Below are positions 26,321-34,368 of a stretch of DNA of 42,662 bases, one piece after another. The notes under the pieces were generated by a model that saw nothing but the letters and a program-made list of their open reading frames with translations, was not told the DNA's origin and ran no database searches. The stretch is from Candidatus Polarisedimenticolia bacterium. Its GTDB lineage: Bacteria > Acidobacteriota > Polarisedimenticolia > Gp22-AA2 > AA152. Location: the NCBI GenBank assembly GCA_036004685.1, contig DASYRE010000038.1, forward strand, positions 1-42,662, written 5' to 3'. How positions within the stretch are numbered: the stretch's first letter is position 1; each line of letters begins with the position of its first letter. The position numbers were made by a program, and so were the translations under genes.

Positions 26321-27232
26321 TCAGATCGATCTCGCCTGGGGAGGATGGACCTCTCCGATCTCCTCGTACCGCTCCGACTCCATCTGAATCGTGGTGTGGC
26401 AGATTCCGAAACGCTCCTCCAGCATCTCCTTGATGCGGTTCAGCGTCCGATCGCTGTCGGCCAGGAATCGATCCCTCACCACGACGTGGCCGCTGAGCGC
26501 CGGCATCCCCGTCGTGATGCACCAAACGTGGAGATCGTGGAGCTCGCAAACCCCTTCCACCGATTCGATCGCCCGCGCGATGTCGGGGAGGACGGTCTGC
26601 GACGGCGCCGCCTCGAGCAGAATGTCGCAGGCCTCCTTCATCAGTCGCAGGGCGCCCCAGAGAATCACGACGCCGATCCCGAGGGAGATCAAAGGGTCGG
26701 CACGATACCATCCCGTGAAGCGCATCACGAGGCCGCCGGCGATCACTCCCAATGAGGAGAAGGCGTCGCCCAGGACGTGCAGCAGCGCCCCGCGGACGTT
26801 CAGATTCTGGCGGGACGGCGAGAGCAGGGCGATTCCCGCGAGATTCGCGACCAGCCCGATCACCGCGATCCAAAGCATGAGAGTCGTCTGGACCGGACGG
26901 GGATGCATGAGACGCCGGAAGGCCTCGTAGAACAGATAGAGCGACAGCACGGCGAGGAGCGTTCCGTTGAAGAGCGCGGTCAGGATCTCGAGGCGGTAAT
27001 AGCCGAAGGTCTTGCGGTCGGTCGCCGGCTTCGACGCGAAGCCCATGGCGAACAGGCACAGCAGGAGGGCCAGGAGATCGGTCATCATGTGGCCCGAATC
27101 GGATAGCAGCGCCAGGCTCTGCGCCAGCAGGCCGCCCACGGCTTCCAGGACCAGGATGGTCGCCGTCAGGCCCACGCACCAGCGCAGGCGGACTCGGTCC
27201 CGATCGGCCCGGCCGGCGTGATGGCCGCTCAA
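26321..27232 (-). CDS. Cation diffusion facilitator family transporter
   Basis: 303 residues, about six membrane helices plus a cytoplasmic C-terminal domain. The transport site shows D45, H48 and D52 in LSDSGHMMTDL, and a second HxxxD (HVLGDAFSS), the pattern of Zn2+/Co2+/Cd2+ exporters. The C-terminal part (ELHDLHVWCITTGMPALSGHVVV) is the usual dimerising metal-binding domain. The start is a TTG at 27232 overlapping the acpS stop (TTGA), with GGAGG at six-base spacing. It is the last gene of the TPR-lpxH-acpS operon. Zn2+ is the default expectation, but other metals are possible. Confidence 0.92.
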   Translation of the reverse strand: MSGHHAGRADRDRVRLRWCVGLTATILVLEAVGGLLAQSLALLSDSGHMMTDLLALLLCLFAMGFASKPATDRKTFGYYRLEILTALFNGTLLAVLSLYLFYEAFRRLMHPRPVQTTLMLWIAVIGLVANLAGIALLSPSRQNLNVRGALLHVLGDAFSSLGVIAGGLVMRFTGWYRADPLISLGIGVVILWGALRLMKEACDILLEAAPSQTVLPDIARAIESVEGVCELHDLHVWCITTGMPALSGHVVVRDRFLADSDRTLNRIKEMLEERFGICHTTIQMESERYEEIGEVHPPQARSI

Positions 27233-27609
27233 GGCGGGCCTCCTTCGAGAACCACCACCGCGGCCGCCGACTCCGCGCTGTGGGTGAGGCTGAGGTGAGC
27301 CCGCCGCAATCCGCGGCGTTCCATCACTTCCTCCGCCCTCCCCGACAGGGCAAGCTCCGGACGCCCCGAGGGCCCTCGCACCACCTCCACCTGCCACCAT
27401 CCCAGCCGCCATCCGGTGCCCACGGCCTTCATGAAAGCCTCCTTGGCGGCGAAACGGGCGGCGTAGTGGATCGCGGGACGCCGGCGCCCCTCGCAATACG
27501 CCGCTTCCGCCTCGAGGAACACCCGGCGCACGAAGCGGCTGCGATCCTTTTCCAGAAGCCGGCGAATACGCTCCACGTCGCACAGATCGATGCCGATTCC
27601 CAGGATCAT
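27229..27609 (-). CDS. acpS: Holo-[acyl-carrier-protein] synthase
   Basis: 126 residues. It transfers 4'-phosphopantetheine from CoA to acyl carrier protein. Mg2+/CoA motifs are IGIDLCDVERI near the start (D8) and RFAAKEAFMKA (E57), with LSLTHSAESAAAVVV at the end. The ATG at 27609 has GGAG at seven-base spacing and lies four bases after the lpxH stop. Its own stop overlaps the CDF gene. Size and motifs are fully typical of the AcpS group rather than the Sfp group. Confidence 0.92.
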   Translation of the reverse strand: MILGIGIDLCDVERIRRLLEKDRSRFVRRVFLEAEAAYCEGRRRPAIHYAARFAAKEAFMKAVGTGWRLGWWQVEVVRGPSGRPELALSGRAEEVMERRGLRRAHLSLTHSAESAAAVVVLEGGPP

Positions 27610-27613
27610 CCTC

Positions 27614-28357
27614 TCACTCCGCGGCGGCGCGGCGCCGGAACGATTCGAAGCGGGCCGTCCCTTCGGCTCCAATCTTCAAGTACCTCCTCGCGTCGCGCCA
27701 CGCGGGAAGCACGAACACCTCCACCCGGCCCTCGCGCCCCACGTAGCTGCGCTCGAGCTCCTGGTGGAAGTGCCCGAGGACCAGAGTGTCGAATCCGGCG
27801 CTCCTTCCCTTCAGGGCGTAGTCCCGGCATTCCTCCTCGGGGAAGCTCGCCCGGTGCCGGGCGTTGGTGCGGGCCATCGACCGCTCCAGTCGCGCGGCCA
27901 GCTGCACGGCCCGGCGCGCCGGAAGAAGGTTCAGCAAAGCGGGCAGAATCGGCCCTTTCGACACCCAGCGCCAGAGCCGGTACGGAACGTCCTTCCGGTT
28001 GACGCAATCACCATGGGCGAGAAGCAGGCGGCGGCTCCCGAAAGAGATCTCGAGAGCCTCCTCCACGAGCTGGTCGAACGGATCGCCGTGATACGAGGAG
28101 CGCAGGTGGTAATCGCGGTTCCCCTCGACGTAGGCGATCTTCACCCCCCGCTGGCGCACCTCGCGGAGCGCCGCCACGACGCGCCGGTGGCTCGGTCCGA
28201 TCAACGAAGGGTTCCCGATCCACAGGTCGAACAGATCGCCGAGCAGGTAGAGGCCCGTGACGTCTGCGGGGAGGGTCTCGAGGAACTCGACGAACGCCTC
28301 GACCTCGGGATCGCCGTCCCGCAGATGGGCGTCACCGAGCAGGAGGATCCAGCTCAT
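27614..28357 (-). CDS. lpxH: UDP-2,3-diacylglucosamine diphosphatase-like metallophosphoesterase
   Basis: 247 residues of the calcineurin-like fold: D9/H11 (LGDAH), D41 (LLGDLFDLW), N80 (EGNRD), H115 (LAHGD), and H196/H198 (LGHFH). Length, the GDLFDLW form and the helical insertion around 125-175 match LpxH, which cleaves UDP-diacylglucosamine to lipid X in lipid A synthesis at the inner membrane. The ATG at 28357 overlaps the TPR gene stop (ATGA), and acpS follows four bases later. Another phosphoesterase role cannot be excluded because no other lpx gene is present. Confidence 0.78.
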   Translation of the reverse strand: MSWILLLGDAHLRDGDPEVEAFVEFLETLPADVTGLYLLGDLFDLWIGNPSLIGPSHRRVVAALREVRQRGVKIAYVEGNRDYHLRSSYHGDPFDQLVEEALEISFGSRRLLLAHGDCVNRKDVPYRLWRWVSKGPILPALLNLLPARRAVQLAARLERSMARTNARHRASFPEEECRDYALKGRSAGFDTLVLGHFHQELERSYVGREGRVEVFVLPAWRDARRYLKIGAEGTARFESFRRRAAAE

Positions 28358-29409
28358 TGGCGAATGAGATCGGCGTACCCTCCGGAAAGAGCCTGCTCCC
28401 GGATCGAATTTCCTCGAAGCATCCACTCGGCGACCAGGCTGAAAAAGACGCGCTCGGACGCGCGCCGCGTCTCGCCGCCACCCTTCCCCGCGGCTTCCGC
28501 ACCCCGCGCCGCTTTCAATCCTTCCGCCGCCTTCTGAATCGCCTCTCCGAGGGCGGCGCTGTCCAGCTCCAGGAGGCTCTTGCCTTCGGAGGTCTTGTCG
28601 GTTGCGCCTCCGGCGGCGCCCAGCCGGCGGGCCACGTCCGCCCCGTACTGCGCCTCCGTCAGGAGATTCTCGTCCCGCACCTGGGCGAATTCGGCCGCCG
28701 CCTTCTCCAGATCGCCCGCGCCGAGGTGCGTGAGCGCCCTCTCGTAGAGGGGCGGGGCGAGCCGGGGGGCCAGTGCCGCGGCCCGGTCGAGTTTCTTGGA
28801 GGCCTCGGCGTAACGGTGGGAGCTGAAATCGGTTCGCGCGTCGGCGAGCAGCGCGAGCGCGAAGAGCACCGGGTTGGGGTGGGCGGCAGCCGTGAACGCC
28901 TCCACCGAGCGACGATACGCCGCGGCGCCGCGGGATCCGTCCCCCGCGAACTGATACAGGCGCCCGAGCCGGAACTGATCTTCCGCGGAGAGGCCGGTCT
29001 TTTCGCCATATCGGGAGATCCCCTCGCGGGAGGCTTTTGCGACGTCGTCGGTGCGGTCGAGGTTGGCATAGACGGCGGTGAGGTAGTACCAGCTTTCCAG
29101 GTTGCCCTCCTTCGCGCGCGCCTTCTTTTCCAGGAGCGGAACCGCCCTCTCCCGGTAGGACCGGCTCTTGTCGGCCATCGACTTGAGATCGTAGACGTAG
29201 GCGAGCTGGTAGAAGAGCTCCCCGTCATCGATCCCCTGGTCGGCTGCCTTCTCCAGCAGGGGAAGCGCCTCATCGTACTTCCCCTCGTCGTAGAGGCGGC
29301 CTCCCTCCTCGGCCGCGCGTTTCGCCGCGGAGGCGGCGCAGGCGCCGGCGAGCAGCAACAGCAAGGCCAGCGTGGAGAGCGCGACGGAGGCGTGTCGGCG
29401 GAGGGCCAT
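28354..29409 (-). CDS. Exported TPR-repeat protein
   Basis: 351 residues. The N-terminal hydrophobic stretch STLALLLLLAGACAASAA fits a signal peptide. The Cys could be a poor lipobox (AGAC) or cleavage could occur at ASAA. It is followed by several TPR-like helical pairs (EEGGRLYDEGKYDEALPLLEKA, ESWYYLTAVYANLDRTDDV, RLGRLYQFAGDGSRGAAAYRR, PPLYERALTHLGAGDLEKAAAEF, each quoted in part) and an Ala/Lys/Glu-rich C-terminus. No enzymatic motif is seen. A periplasmic scaffold role is a guess. The ATG has AAGGAG at five-base spacing. It heads the lpxH-acpS-CDF operon, 74 bases after tgt, with a promoter at 29458-29487. Confidence 0.75.
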   Translation of the reverse strand: MALRRHASVALSTLALLLLLAGACAASAAKRAAEEGGRLYDEGKYDEALPLLEKAADQGIDDGELFYQLAYVYDLKSMADKSRSYRERAVPLLEKKARAKEGNLESWYYLTAVYANLDRTDDVAKASREGISRYGEKTGLSAEDQFRLGRLYQFAGDGSRGAAAYRRSVEAFTAAAHPNPVLFALALLADARTDFSSHRYAEASKKLDRAAALAPRLAPPLYERALTHLGAGDLEKAAAEFAQVRDENLLTEAQYGADVARRLGAAGGATDKTSEGKSLLELDSAALGEAIQKAAEGLKAARGAEAAGKGGGETRRASERVFFSLVAEWMLRGNSIREQALSGGYADLIRQ

Positions 29410-29457
29410 GGAGTCTCCTTCGGGTTCGCGGGATCGTCAAGAGCGCGGCGCGCCGCC

Positions 29458-29487
29458 ATGATAGCACCCGCCGTTTCACCGGTTCAA
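29458..29487 (-). promoter_or_regulatory. Sigma-70-like promoter for the TPR-lpxH-acpS-CDF operon
   Basis: Minus strand: TTGAAC (29487-29482), 18-base spacer, extended -10 TGcTATCAT with TATCAT at 29463-29458. The perfect 12-base palindrome gcggcgcgccgc (29445-29456) lies where transcription should begin; it may be an operator or chance in GC-rich DNA. Confidence 0.5.
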
Positions 29488-30608
29488 GAATCCTCCGGCG
29501 ACGGGTCGCGCGGGCGCGTGAACTCGTCGAGCCTGCGGAAGCGATCGTAGTCGCCGGATAGGATCGCCCGCCGGGCGCGCGCGATGACGGAGGCGAAATA
29601 GGCGAGGTTGTGAAGGGTGTTCAGCCGCGCCGCGAGAATCTCGCCCGATTGATAGAGGTGCCGCAGATAGGCGCGGGAGTAGCGGCCGCAGACGCCGCAC
29701 GCGCAGCTGGGATCGAGCGGGCCCGCATCCTCGCGGAATTCGTTGCGCTTGATGTTGATTCTTCCGACCGACGTGAACAGCGTTCCATTGCGGGCGTTGC
29801 GCGTGGGGAGCACGCAATCGAAGAGATCGACGCCCTCCCCGATGAGATCGACGATCTGTTCCGGCGTCCCAATCCCCATGACGTAGCGCGGAGAATCCGA
29901 GGGCAGCATCGGCGTCACGGAGGAGACCACGTCGCGCGCCAGGGGCGGCGGCTCGCCGACGCCGACGCCTCCAATCGCCAGCCCGTCGAATCCCAGCGAG
30001 CCGATCTCCTCGGCGCTGCGCCTCCGAAGGTCGGCGTGGACGCCGCCCTGGACGATTCCGAAGCGGCGTGTCCCGGCGGCGAGCGGCGTATCGAGGCTCA
30101 TCCGGGCCCAGCGCGTCGTCCGCGCCACGGCCTGCTCGACCCGGTCGCGCTCCGCCGGATAGGGCGGGCAGTCGTCCAGGGGCATCACCAGGTCGGAGCC
30201 GAGCGCCGCCTGGATTTCGACGCAAAGCGCGGGAGTCATCCGAAAGCGGCGTCCGTCGACGTGGCTTGCGAACTCGACCCCCGTCTCATCGATGCGCCGC
30301 AGACTCGCCAGGCTGAAGACCTGGAACCCGCCGCTGTCGGTCAGGATGGCGCCGTCCCACCCCATGAATCGATGCAACCCCCCGAGCTTCCGGATGGTGT
30401 CCGACCCCGGACGCAGAAAGAGATGGTAGGCGTTCCCCAAGATCAGCTCGAAACCCAGCTCCCGAAGGTCGCGCGGCTCCACCGCCTTCACGCTGCCCAG
30501 GGTCCCGACCGGCATGAAGGCGGGGGTCGAGACGCTGCCGTGCCGCGTCTCCATCCTCCCGAGGCGCGCCCGGGAGGCTGGGTCGCGTGCCGTGACCTGG
30601 AAGAACAA
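29484..30608 (-). CDS. tgt: tRNA-guanine(34) transglycosylase
   Basis: 374 residues. It exchanges guanine-34 for preQ1 in tRNAs with GUN anticodons. The catalytic residues D91 (DSGGFQ) and D264 (DLFDCVLPTRNARNG) and zinc ligands C302, C304, C307 and H333 fall at the numbers used for the E. coli enzyme. The preQ1 pocket motifs GIVQGG and LAIGGVGVGE are present. It is the last gene of the queuosine cluster, 15 bases after queA. The C-terminal end overlaps the -35 of the next operon. Confidence 0.96.
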   Translation of the reverse strand: MFFQVTARDPASRARLGRMETRHGSVSTPAFMPVGTLGSVKAVEPRDLRELGFELILGNAYHLFLRPGSDTIRKLGGLHRFMGWDGAILTDSGGFQVFSLASLRRIDETGVEFASHVDGRRFRMTPALCVEIQAALGSDLVMPLDDCPPYPAERDRVEQAVARTTRWARMSLDTPLAAGTRRFGIVQGGVHADLRRRSAEEIGSLGFDGLAIGGVGVGEPPPLARDVVSSVTPMLPSDSPRYVMGIGTPEQIVDLIGEGVDLFDCVLPTRNARNGTLFTSVGRINIKRNEFREDAGPLDPSCACGVCGRYSRAYLRHLYQSGEILAARLNTLHNLAYFASVIARARRAILSGDYDRFRRLDEFTRPRDPSPEDS

Positions 30609-30623
30609 GCTCCCTCCCGAGGC

Positions 30624-31718
30624 TCAGAGAATCAGCATGGCGTCGCCGTAGCTGTAGAACCGATAACCGCTCTCGACCGCCCGGCGATAGGCGACGAGAA
30701 TCCTGTCGCGGCCGGCGAAGGCGCAGACGAACAGGAGAAGCGTGGAGCGCGGCAGATGGAAATTCGTGATCAGGGCGTCGACGCAGCGGAAGCGGTGGCC
30801 GGGAAGGACGTAGAGCGTGCATTCGCCCTCGTCTTCCCGCAGCAGATGGTCCCGCCCGGCGGCCTGCTCCAGGACCCGCGCGGTCGTGGTCCCGACGGCG
30901 ACGATCCTCCCGCCGCGCCGCTTCGCGTCGCGGATCGCGGCGGCGGTCGCTTCCGGAAGCCGAAACCGCTCGGCATGGATTCGGTGGGAGCGCGCGTCCT
31001 CGGTTCGTATCGGAAGAAAGGTGCCGGGCCCGACGTCCAGCGTCAGGAAAGCGAGGCGCACGCCCCGCTCCCCCAGCCGCTGCATGAGCTCGGCGGTGAA
31101 GTGAAGTCCCGCGGTCGGGGCGGCGACCGAGCCGGCCTGCCGCGCGTAGATCGTCTGATACCGTTCGGCATCACCGGGGGATCGCCGATCGCTCGCCGCG
31201 CGCCGGATGTAGGGCGGCAGGGGGACGGAGCCGCAGCGCGCCAGCAGCGATCTCACGTCGCACTCCGCGGGGAACGCCAGAACGATCGACTCGCCCGATC
31301 TTCCGAGCACCTCCGCGCTCGCTTCCCCGAAGCGCAGCGTCATCCCGGGACGCAGCTCGCGGACCCCTTCGCACAGCGCCTCCCAGACTCCCGGACGAGG
31401 GCGCTCGCGCACCAAGAGAAAGTCCATCCGGCCGCCGGTGGCTTTCCTGCCTTCGATCCGGGCGGGGAAGACCCGCGTGTCGTTCAGGACGAGAAGATCT
31501 CCGGGCTCGAGCCTGCCGGGAAGATCCGCGAAGCTCGCGTGATCCGCCGTCTCCCGGCGGCGATCCAGGACCATAAGCTTCGATTGATCCCGGATGGCCA
31601 CCGGCTCCTGCGCGATCTGCGCGGGAGGCAGGATGTAATCGTAATCCGACAGGAGGATAGGCGCTTCTCCGGGGGCGCTTCCACCGGGATCCGTCCCGGC
31701 GCGCTCCGCGCCGCTCAC
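30624..31718 (-). CDS. queA: tRNA preQ1(34) S-adenosylmethionine ribosyltransferase-isomerase
   Basis: 364 residues. It converts preQ1-modified tRNA to epoxyqueuosine, using the ribosyl group of SAM. Family stretches are SDYDYILPPAQIAQEP, RDQSKLMVLDR, GDLLVLNDTRVFPARI, PTAGLHFTAEL, TLDVGPGTFLPI, INNFHLPRS-like (ITNFHLPRSTLL) and FYSYGDAMLI. I place the start at the GTG at 31718, which overlaps the queC stop (GTGA). It gives a non-conserved 23-residue leader before the family starts, and there is no ATG nearer the conserved part. Tgt, its functional partner, follows. Confidence 0.93.
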   Translation of the reverse strand: MSGAERAGTDPGGSAPGEAPILLSDYDYILPPAQIAQEPVAIRDQSKLMVLDRRRETADHASFADLPGRLEPGDLLVLNDTRVFPARIEGRKATGGRMDFLLVRERPRPGVWEALCEGVRELRPGMTLRFGEASAEVLGRSGESIVLAFPAECDVRSLLARCGSVPLPPYIRRAASDRRSPGDAERYQTIYARQAGSVAAPTAGLHFTAELMQRLGERGVRLAFLTLDVGPGTFLPIRTEDARSHRIHAERFRLPEATAAAIRDAKRRGGRIVAVGTTTARVLEQAAGRDHLLREDEGECTLYVLPGHRFRCVDALITNFHLPRSTLLLFVCAFAGRDRILVAYRRAVESGYRFYSYGDAMLIL

Positions 31719-32392
31719 GGCGCCTTCCGGTAGGGAATCGGATCGGCGACACCCGCCTCGCGAAAGCCCTTCAGGCGGAGGCGGCACGAGTCGCACTCTC
31801 CGCAGGCCGTCTCTCCTCCTTCATAGCACGACCAGGTGAGATGAAAAGGAGCCCCCAGACGAATCCCTTCGGCGACGATCTCCCCTTTCCTCATGTGGAT
31901 CAACGGGGCGAGCACGCTGAGACGGGTCTCCGGCCGCGTGCCTTGCCGCACCAGCTCATTGAAGGCGCGCAGATAGGCCTCGCGGCAATCGGGGTAACCG
32001 GAGCTGTCCTCCTCCACCGCCCCGTAATAGATGCGGGTCGCTCCGAGAACCTCGGCCCACGAGACGGCGGTGGCGAGGAGATGCGTGTTGCGGAACGGGA
32101 CGTAGGTGGCGGGAATCGCCGAGCCACTCGGCGCCGACAACGGCAGCGACAGGTCGGTCAGGCTCGAGCCTCCGATGGCGCCCAGCGGATCGACGCGCGC
32201 CAGGAGGCGGCGTCGCACGGCATAGTGATCGGCAATCGCCTCGAAGGCGCGCCGCTCCCGCTCCCGCGCCCTTTGCGAATAGTCCAGATGGAGAAAGGCC
32301 GGCTCGTGATCCCGGCAGACCATCGCGGCCACGACGGCGGAGTCCATGCCCCCGCTGACCAGGGCGACGGCCAGCTCCCCTCTCCCCTTCAT
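31715..32392 (-). CDS. queC: 7-cyano-7-deazaguanine synthase
   Basis: 225 residues. It makes preQ0 from 7-carboxy-7-deazaguanine, ammonia and ATP in the cytosol. The PP-loop SGGMDS is at 13-18, and the zinc site CxxxxxxxCGxCxxC is at the C-terminus (C189, C197, C200, C203). HLDYSQRARERE and PFRNTHLLATA are family features. The ATG at 32392 shares one base with the queE stop (TGATG), and its own stop overlaps queA. Confidence 0.95.
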   Translation of the reverse strand: MKGRGELAVALVSGGMDSAVVAAMVCRDHEPAFLHLDYSQRARERERRAFEAIADHYAVRRRLLARVDPLGAIGGSSLTDLSLPLSAPSGSAIPATYVPFRNTHLLATAVSWAEVLGATRIYYGAVEEDSSGYPDCREAYLRAFNELVRQGTRPETRLSVLAPLIHMRKGEIVAEGIRLGAPFHLTWSCYEGGETACGECDSCRLRLKGFREAGVADPIPYRKAP

Positions 32393-33048
32393 CAAACCCC
32401 CCGCGTCCCGGGAAGCCAGATGGTCTTGTGCAGCTGGGTCTGCAGGCGCACTTCGAGCCGGTCCTCCAGGATCCACTCCGCCAAGGAGCGGAGGGGAAGC
32501 ACGCCGAAGACCGGAGAGAAAAGCACCTCGTGCGCTTCCGCCAGACGCCGCTCGCGCACGAGGCGCCGGGCCCATTCGTAATCGGGGCGATCCTGGATGA
32601 CGAACTTGACCTCGTCGGAGGGCTTCAGCCGCGGCAGGTTCTCCCAAAGATTGCGCGCGACCATGCCGCTCGCGGGGCACTTGAGGTCCATCACGATGCG
32701 GACCCGGCGATCCACGCCGCCGATGTCGAGACTTCCCCCGGTCTCGAGCATCACCTCCTTCCCCTGCTCGAGAAGCGATCCCATGAGGGCGTGCACCGAG
32801 GGCTGGGCCAGAGGCTCTCCTCCGGTCACCAGTATGAGACGAGTCCCGTGCGCCGCCAGCCGCTCCAGGATCGCCTGCACGGTCATCGCCTCCCCTCCCT
32901 CGAACGCGTAGGACGTGTCGCACCAGACGCAGCGCAGGTTGCAGCCGGTCAGGCGGACGAAGGAGCAGGGACGTCCCGTCTGGGTCGATTCGCCCTGGAT
33001 GCTGTGGAAGATCTCGGTGATCTGGAGCGTCTCCGCCTCTCTCGTCAT
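32392..33048 (-). CDS. queE: 7-carboxy-7-deazaguanine synthase (radical SAM)
   Basis: 218 residues. It performs the ring contraction of 6-carboxy-tetrahydropterin to 7-carboxy-7-deazaguanine with SAM, Mg2+ and a 4Fe-4S cluster. The cluster ligands are C36, C40 and C43 in TGCNLRCVWCDT. EIFHSIQGES opens the protein, VTGGEPL contacts SAM, and LQTQLHKTIW closes it. The start overlaps the nfo stop (ATGA). No queD for its substrate is in the window. Confidence 0.95.
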   Translation of the reverse strand: MTREAETLQITEIFHSIQGESTQTGRPCSFVRLTGCNLRCVWCDTSYAFEGGEAMTVQAILERLAAHGTRLILVTGGEPLAQPSVHALMGSLLEQGKEVMLETGGSLDIGGVDRRVRIVMDLKCPASGMVARNLWENLPRLKPSDEVKFVIQDRPDYEWARRLVRERRLAEAHEVLFSPVFGVLPLRSLAEWILEDRLEVRLQTQLHKTIWLPGTRGV

Positions 33049-33953
33049 GCGATCAGGCTCCGCAACAACGCCAGGTTCACCTTGTCCTCCGCGTAATCGG
33101 GGCCCTTCGGCGTTTCAAGCACCATGGGAACGTCCTGGAGCCTCGAATCGACGAGCAGAAGCCGGAACGCCTCGATCCCCAGATGCCCTTTGCCGATCTG
33201 CTCGTGGCGATCAACCCGGCTTCCCAGCTCCCTCTTGGAGTCGTTGAGATGAATCGCCTGCAGCTTGGAGGTCCCGACCCTCGAATCGAACTCCTCGAGG
33301 GTCCGCGCGTAGCTCGAAGCGGTGCGGAGATCATACCCCGCCGCGAACACGTGACAAGTGTCCAGGCACACTCCGACCCGTGCGGGGTCGTCGACCGCCT
33401 TCAGGACGGCGCCGAGATGATCGAAGCGATGCCCGAGGCCGGAGCCCTGGCCGGCCGTCGTCTCCAGGAGGATTTTCACGCGGTGGCTCGGGTATTTCGC
33501 GTGCACCCGATCGATGCCGCGGGACAGCCGCGCCAGCCCCGCCCTCTCGCCCGATCCCATGTGGCATCCGGGGTGCGTGACCAGGTAAGGAATCCCCAGC
33601 GTTTCGCAGCGCTCGAGCTCCACCGCGAAGGCTTGGATCGACTTCTCCCAAAGGGCGTCGTCGGGAGAGCAGAGATTGATGAGATACGAGTCATGGGCGA
33701 TGACGGGGCCGAGACCGGTCATCCGGAGATTGGCGGCAAAGCGCTCCGCTTCCCCGGCGCGGAAGGGGGCGGCCCGCCACTGGTTGCTGCTCTTGACGAA
33801 GATCTGGAGGGCCTCGCAACCGACGGTCTTTCCTCTCAGGACGGCGCGATCCACTCCTCCCGCGATCGAGATGTGGCTTCCGAGCCGGGCGCGCGCGGGA
33901 GCCGGCGGGGGCGTCCCGCGCTTCCGTCGCTCCGCCCGCTTCTTGGGCCTCAC
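33045..33953 (-). CDS. nfo: Deoxyribonuclease IV (AP endonuclease)
   Basis: About 302 residues. It cuts 5' to abasic sites in DNA base-excision repair. The three-metal TIM-barrel motifs are all visible: GSHISIAGG, AHDSYLINLCSP, THPGCHMG, ILLETTAGQG, VCLDTCHVFAAGYD, HLNDSKRELGSRVDRHE and LETPKG. The start is uncertain. A GTG at 33953 gives a 25-residue basic, Pro-rich leader; an ATG at 34082 would give a 68-residue Arg/Ala/Pro-rich leader. Neither has a good ribosome site. It heads the queE-queC-queA-tgt series through an ATGA overlap. Confidence 0.92.
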   Translation of the reverse strand: MRPKKRAERRKRGTPPPAPARARLGSHISIAGGVDRAVLRGKTVGCEALQIFVKSSNQWRAAPFRAGEAERFAANLRMTGLGPVIAHDSYLINLCSPDDALWEKSIQAFAVELERCETLGIPYLVTHPGCHMGSGERAGLARLSRGIDRVHAKYPSHRVKILLETTAGQGSGLGHRFDHLGAVLKAVDDPARVGVCLDTCHVFAAGYDLRTASSYARTLEEFDSRVGTSKLQAIHLNDSKRELGSRVDRHEQIGKGHLGIEAFRLLLVDSRLQDVPMVLETPKGPDYAEDKVNLALLRSLIA

Positions 33954-34186
33954 GGCAGGCAAATCGGCCGGACGATTCCGTGGGCCGGCGAGGACGCGAT
34001 CCGGCCCGCGATCTCCCGCTCTTTCCGCTCCGGATGGCGCCGCACTCGGCCCCGATCGCTCCTCCGAAAGAGTCGATCCCATTCGGCAACAGGTCGATTG
34101 AGACAATTCTGACGACGCGGACGGGCCATCGGGGAGCTGCGACCTCTTGAGAACGGGCGGGAGGGACTGGAATAGCGCCTGCTTGA

Positions 34187-34216
34187 AGCGTAGCATCGCG
34201 CTTCTCGGACTGTCAA
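34187..34216 (-). promoter_or_regulatory. Sigma-70-like promoter for nfo-queECA-tgt
   Basis: Minus strand: consensus TTGACA (34216-34211), 18-base spacer, extended -10 TGcTACGCT with TACGCT at 34192-34187. It excludes starts of nfo upstream of about 34180 and leaves the ATG at 34082 or the GTG at 33953. Confidence 0.5.
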
Positions 34217-34280
34217 ACTCCGAGGCCGGCGCCGAGCCCGGCTCACGGCGCGCCTCGCCGGCGGCCGATCGGCGCATTCC

Positions 34281-34309
34281 TTGACGGGACAAGGCGTTTC
34301 GGCTATCTT
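34281..34309 (+). promoter_or_regulatory. Sigma-70-like promoter for the small cysteine-rich secreted protein
   Basis: TTGACG (34281-34286), 17-base spacer, TATCTT (34304-34309), giving a leader of about 50 bases before the GTG at 34369. Confidence 0.55.
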
Positions 34310-34368
34310 GAGTTTCGCATCATGGCGCGGCGCGAGGCGCCGAAAACCCCAAGTCAAGGAGATTCGAC

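Larger units (their letters stand above)
33954..34368. other. 415-base divergent region between nfo and the small secreted-protein gene
   Basis: No convincing separate gene is seen on either strand. Part of it (up to 34082) could encode an extended nfo N-terminus. It holds promoter-like sites for both directions (34187-34216 minus, 34281-34309 plus). Nothing else stands out apart from locally lower GC around the promoters. Confidence 0.5.

Noticed and set aside
29610-31733. 707-codon plus-strand frame opposite tgt and queA
   Set aside because: Shadow frame; tgt and queA have all catalytic and zinc residues in place.
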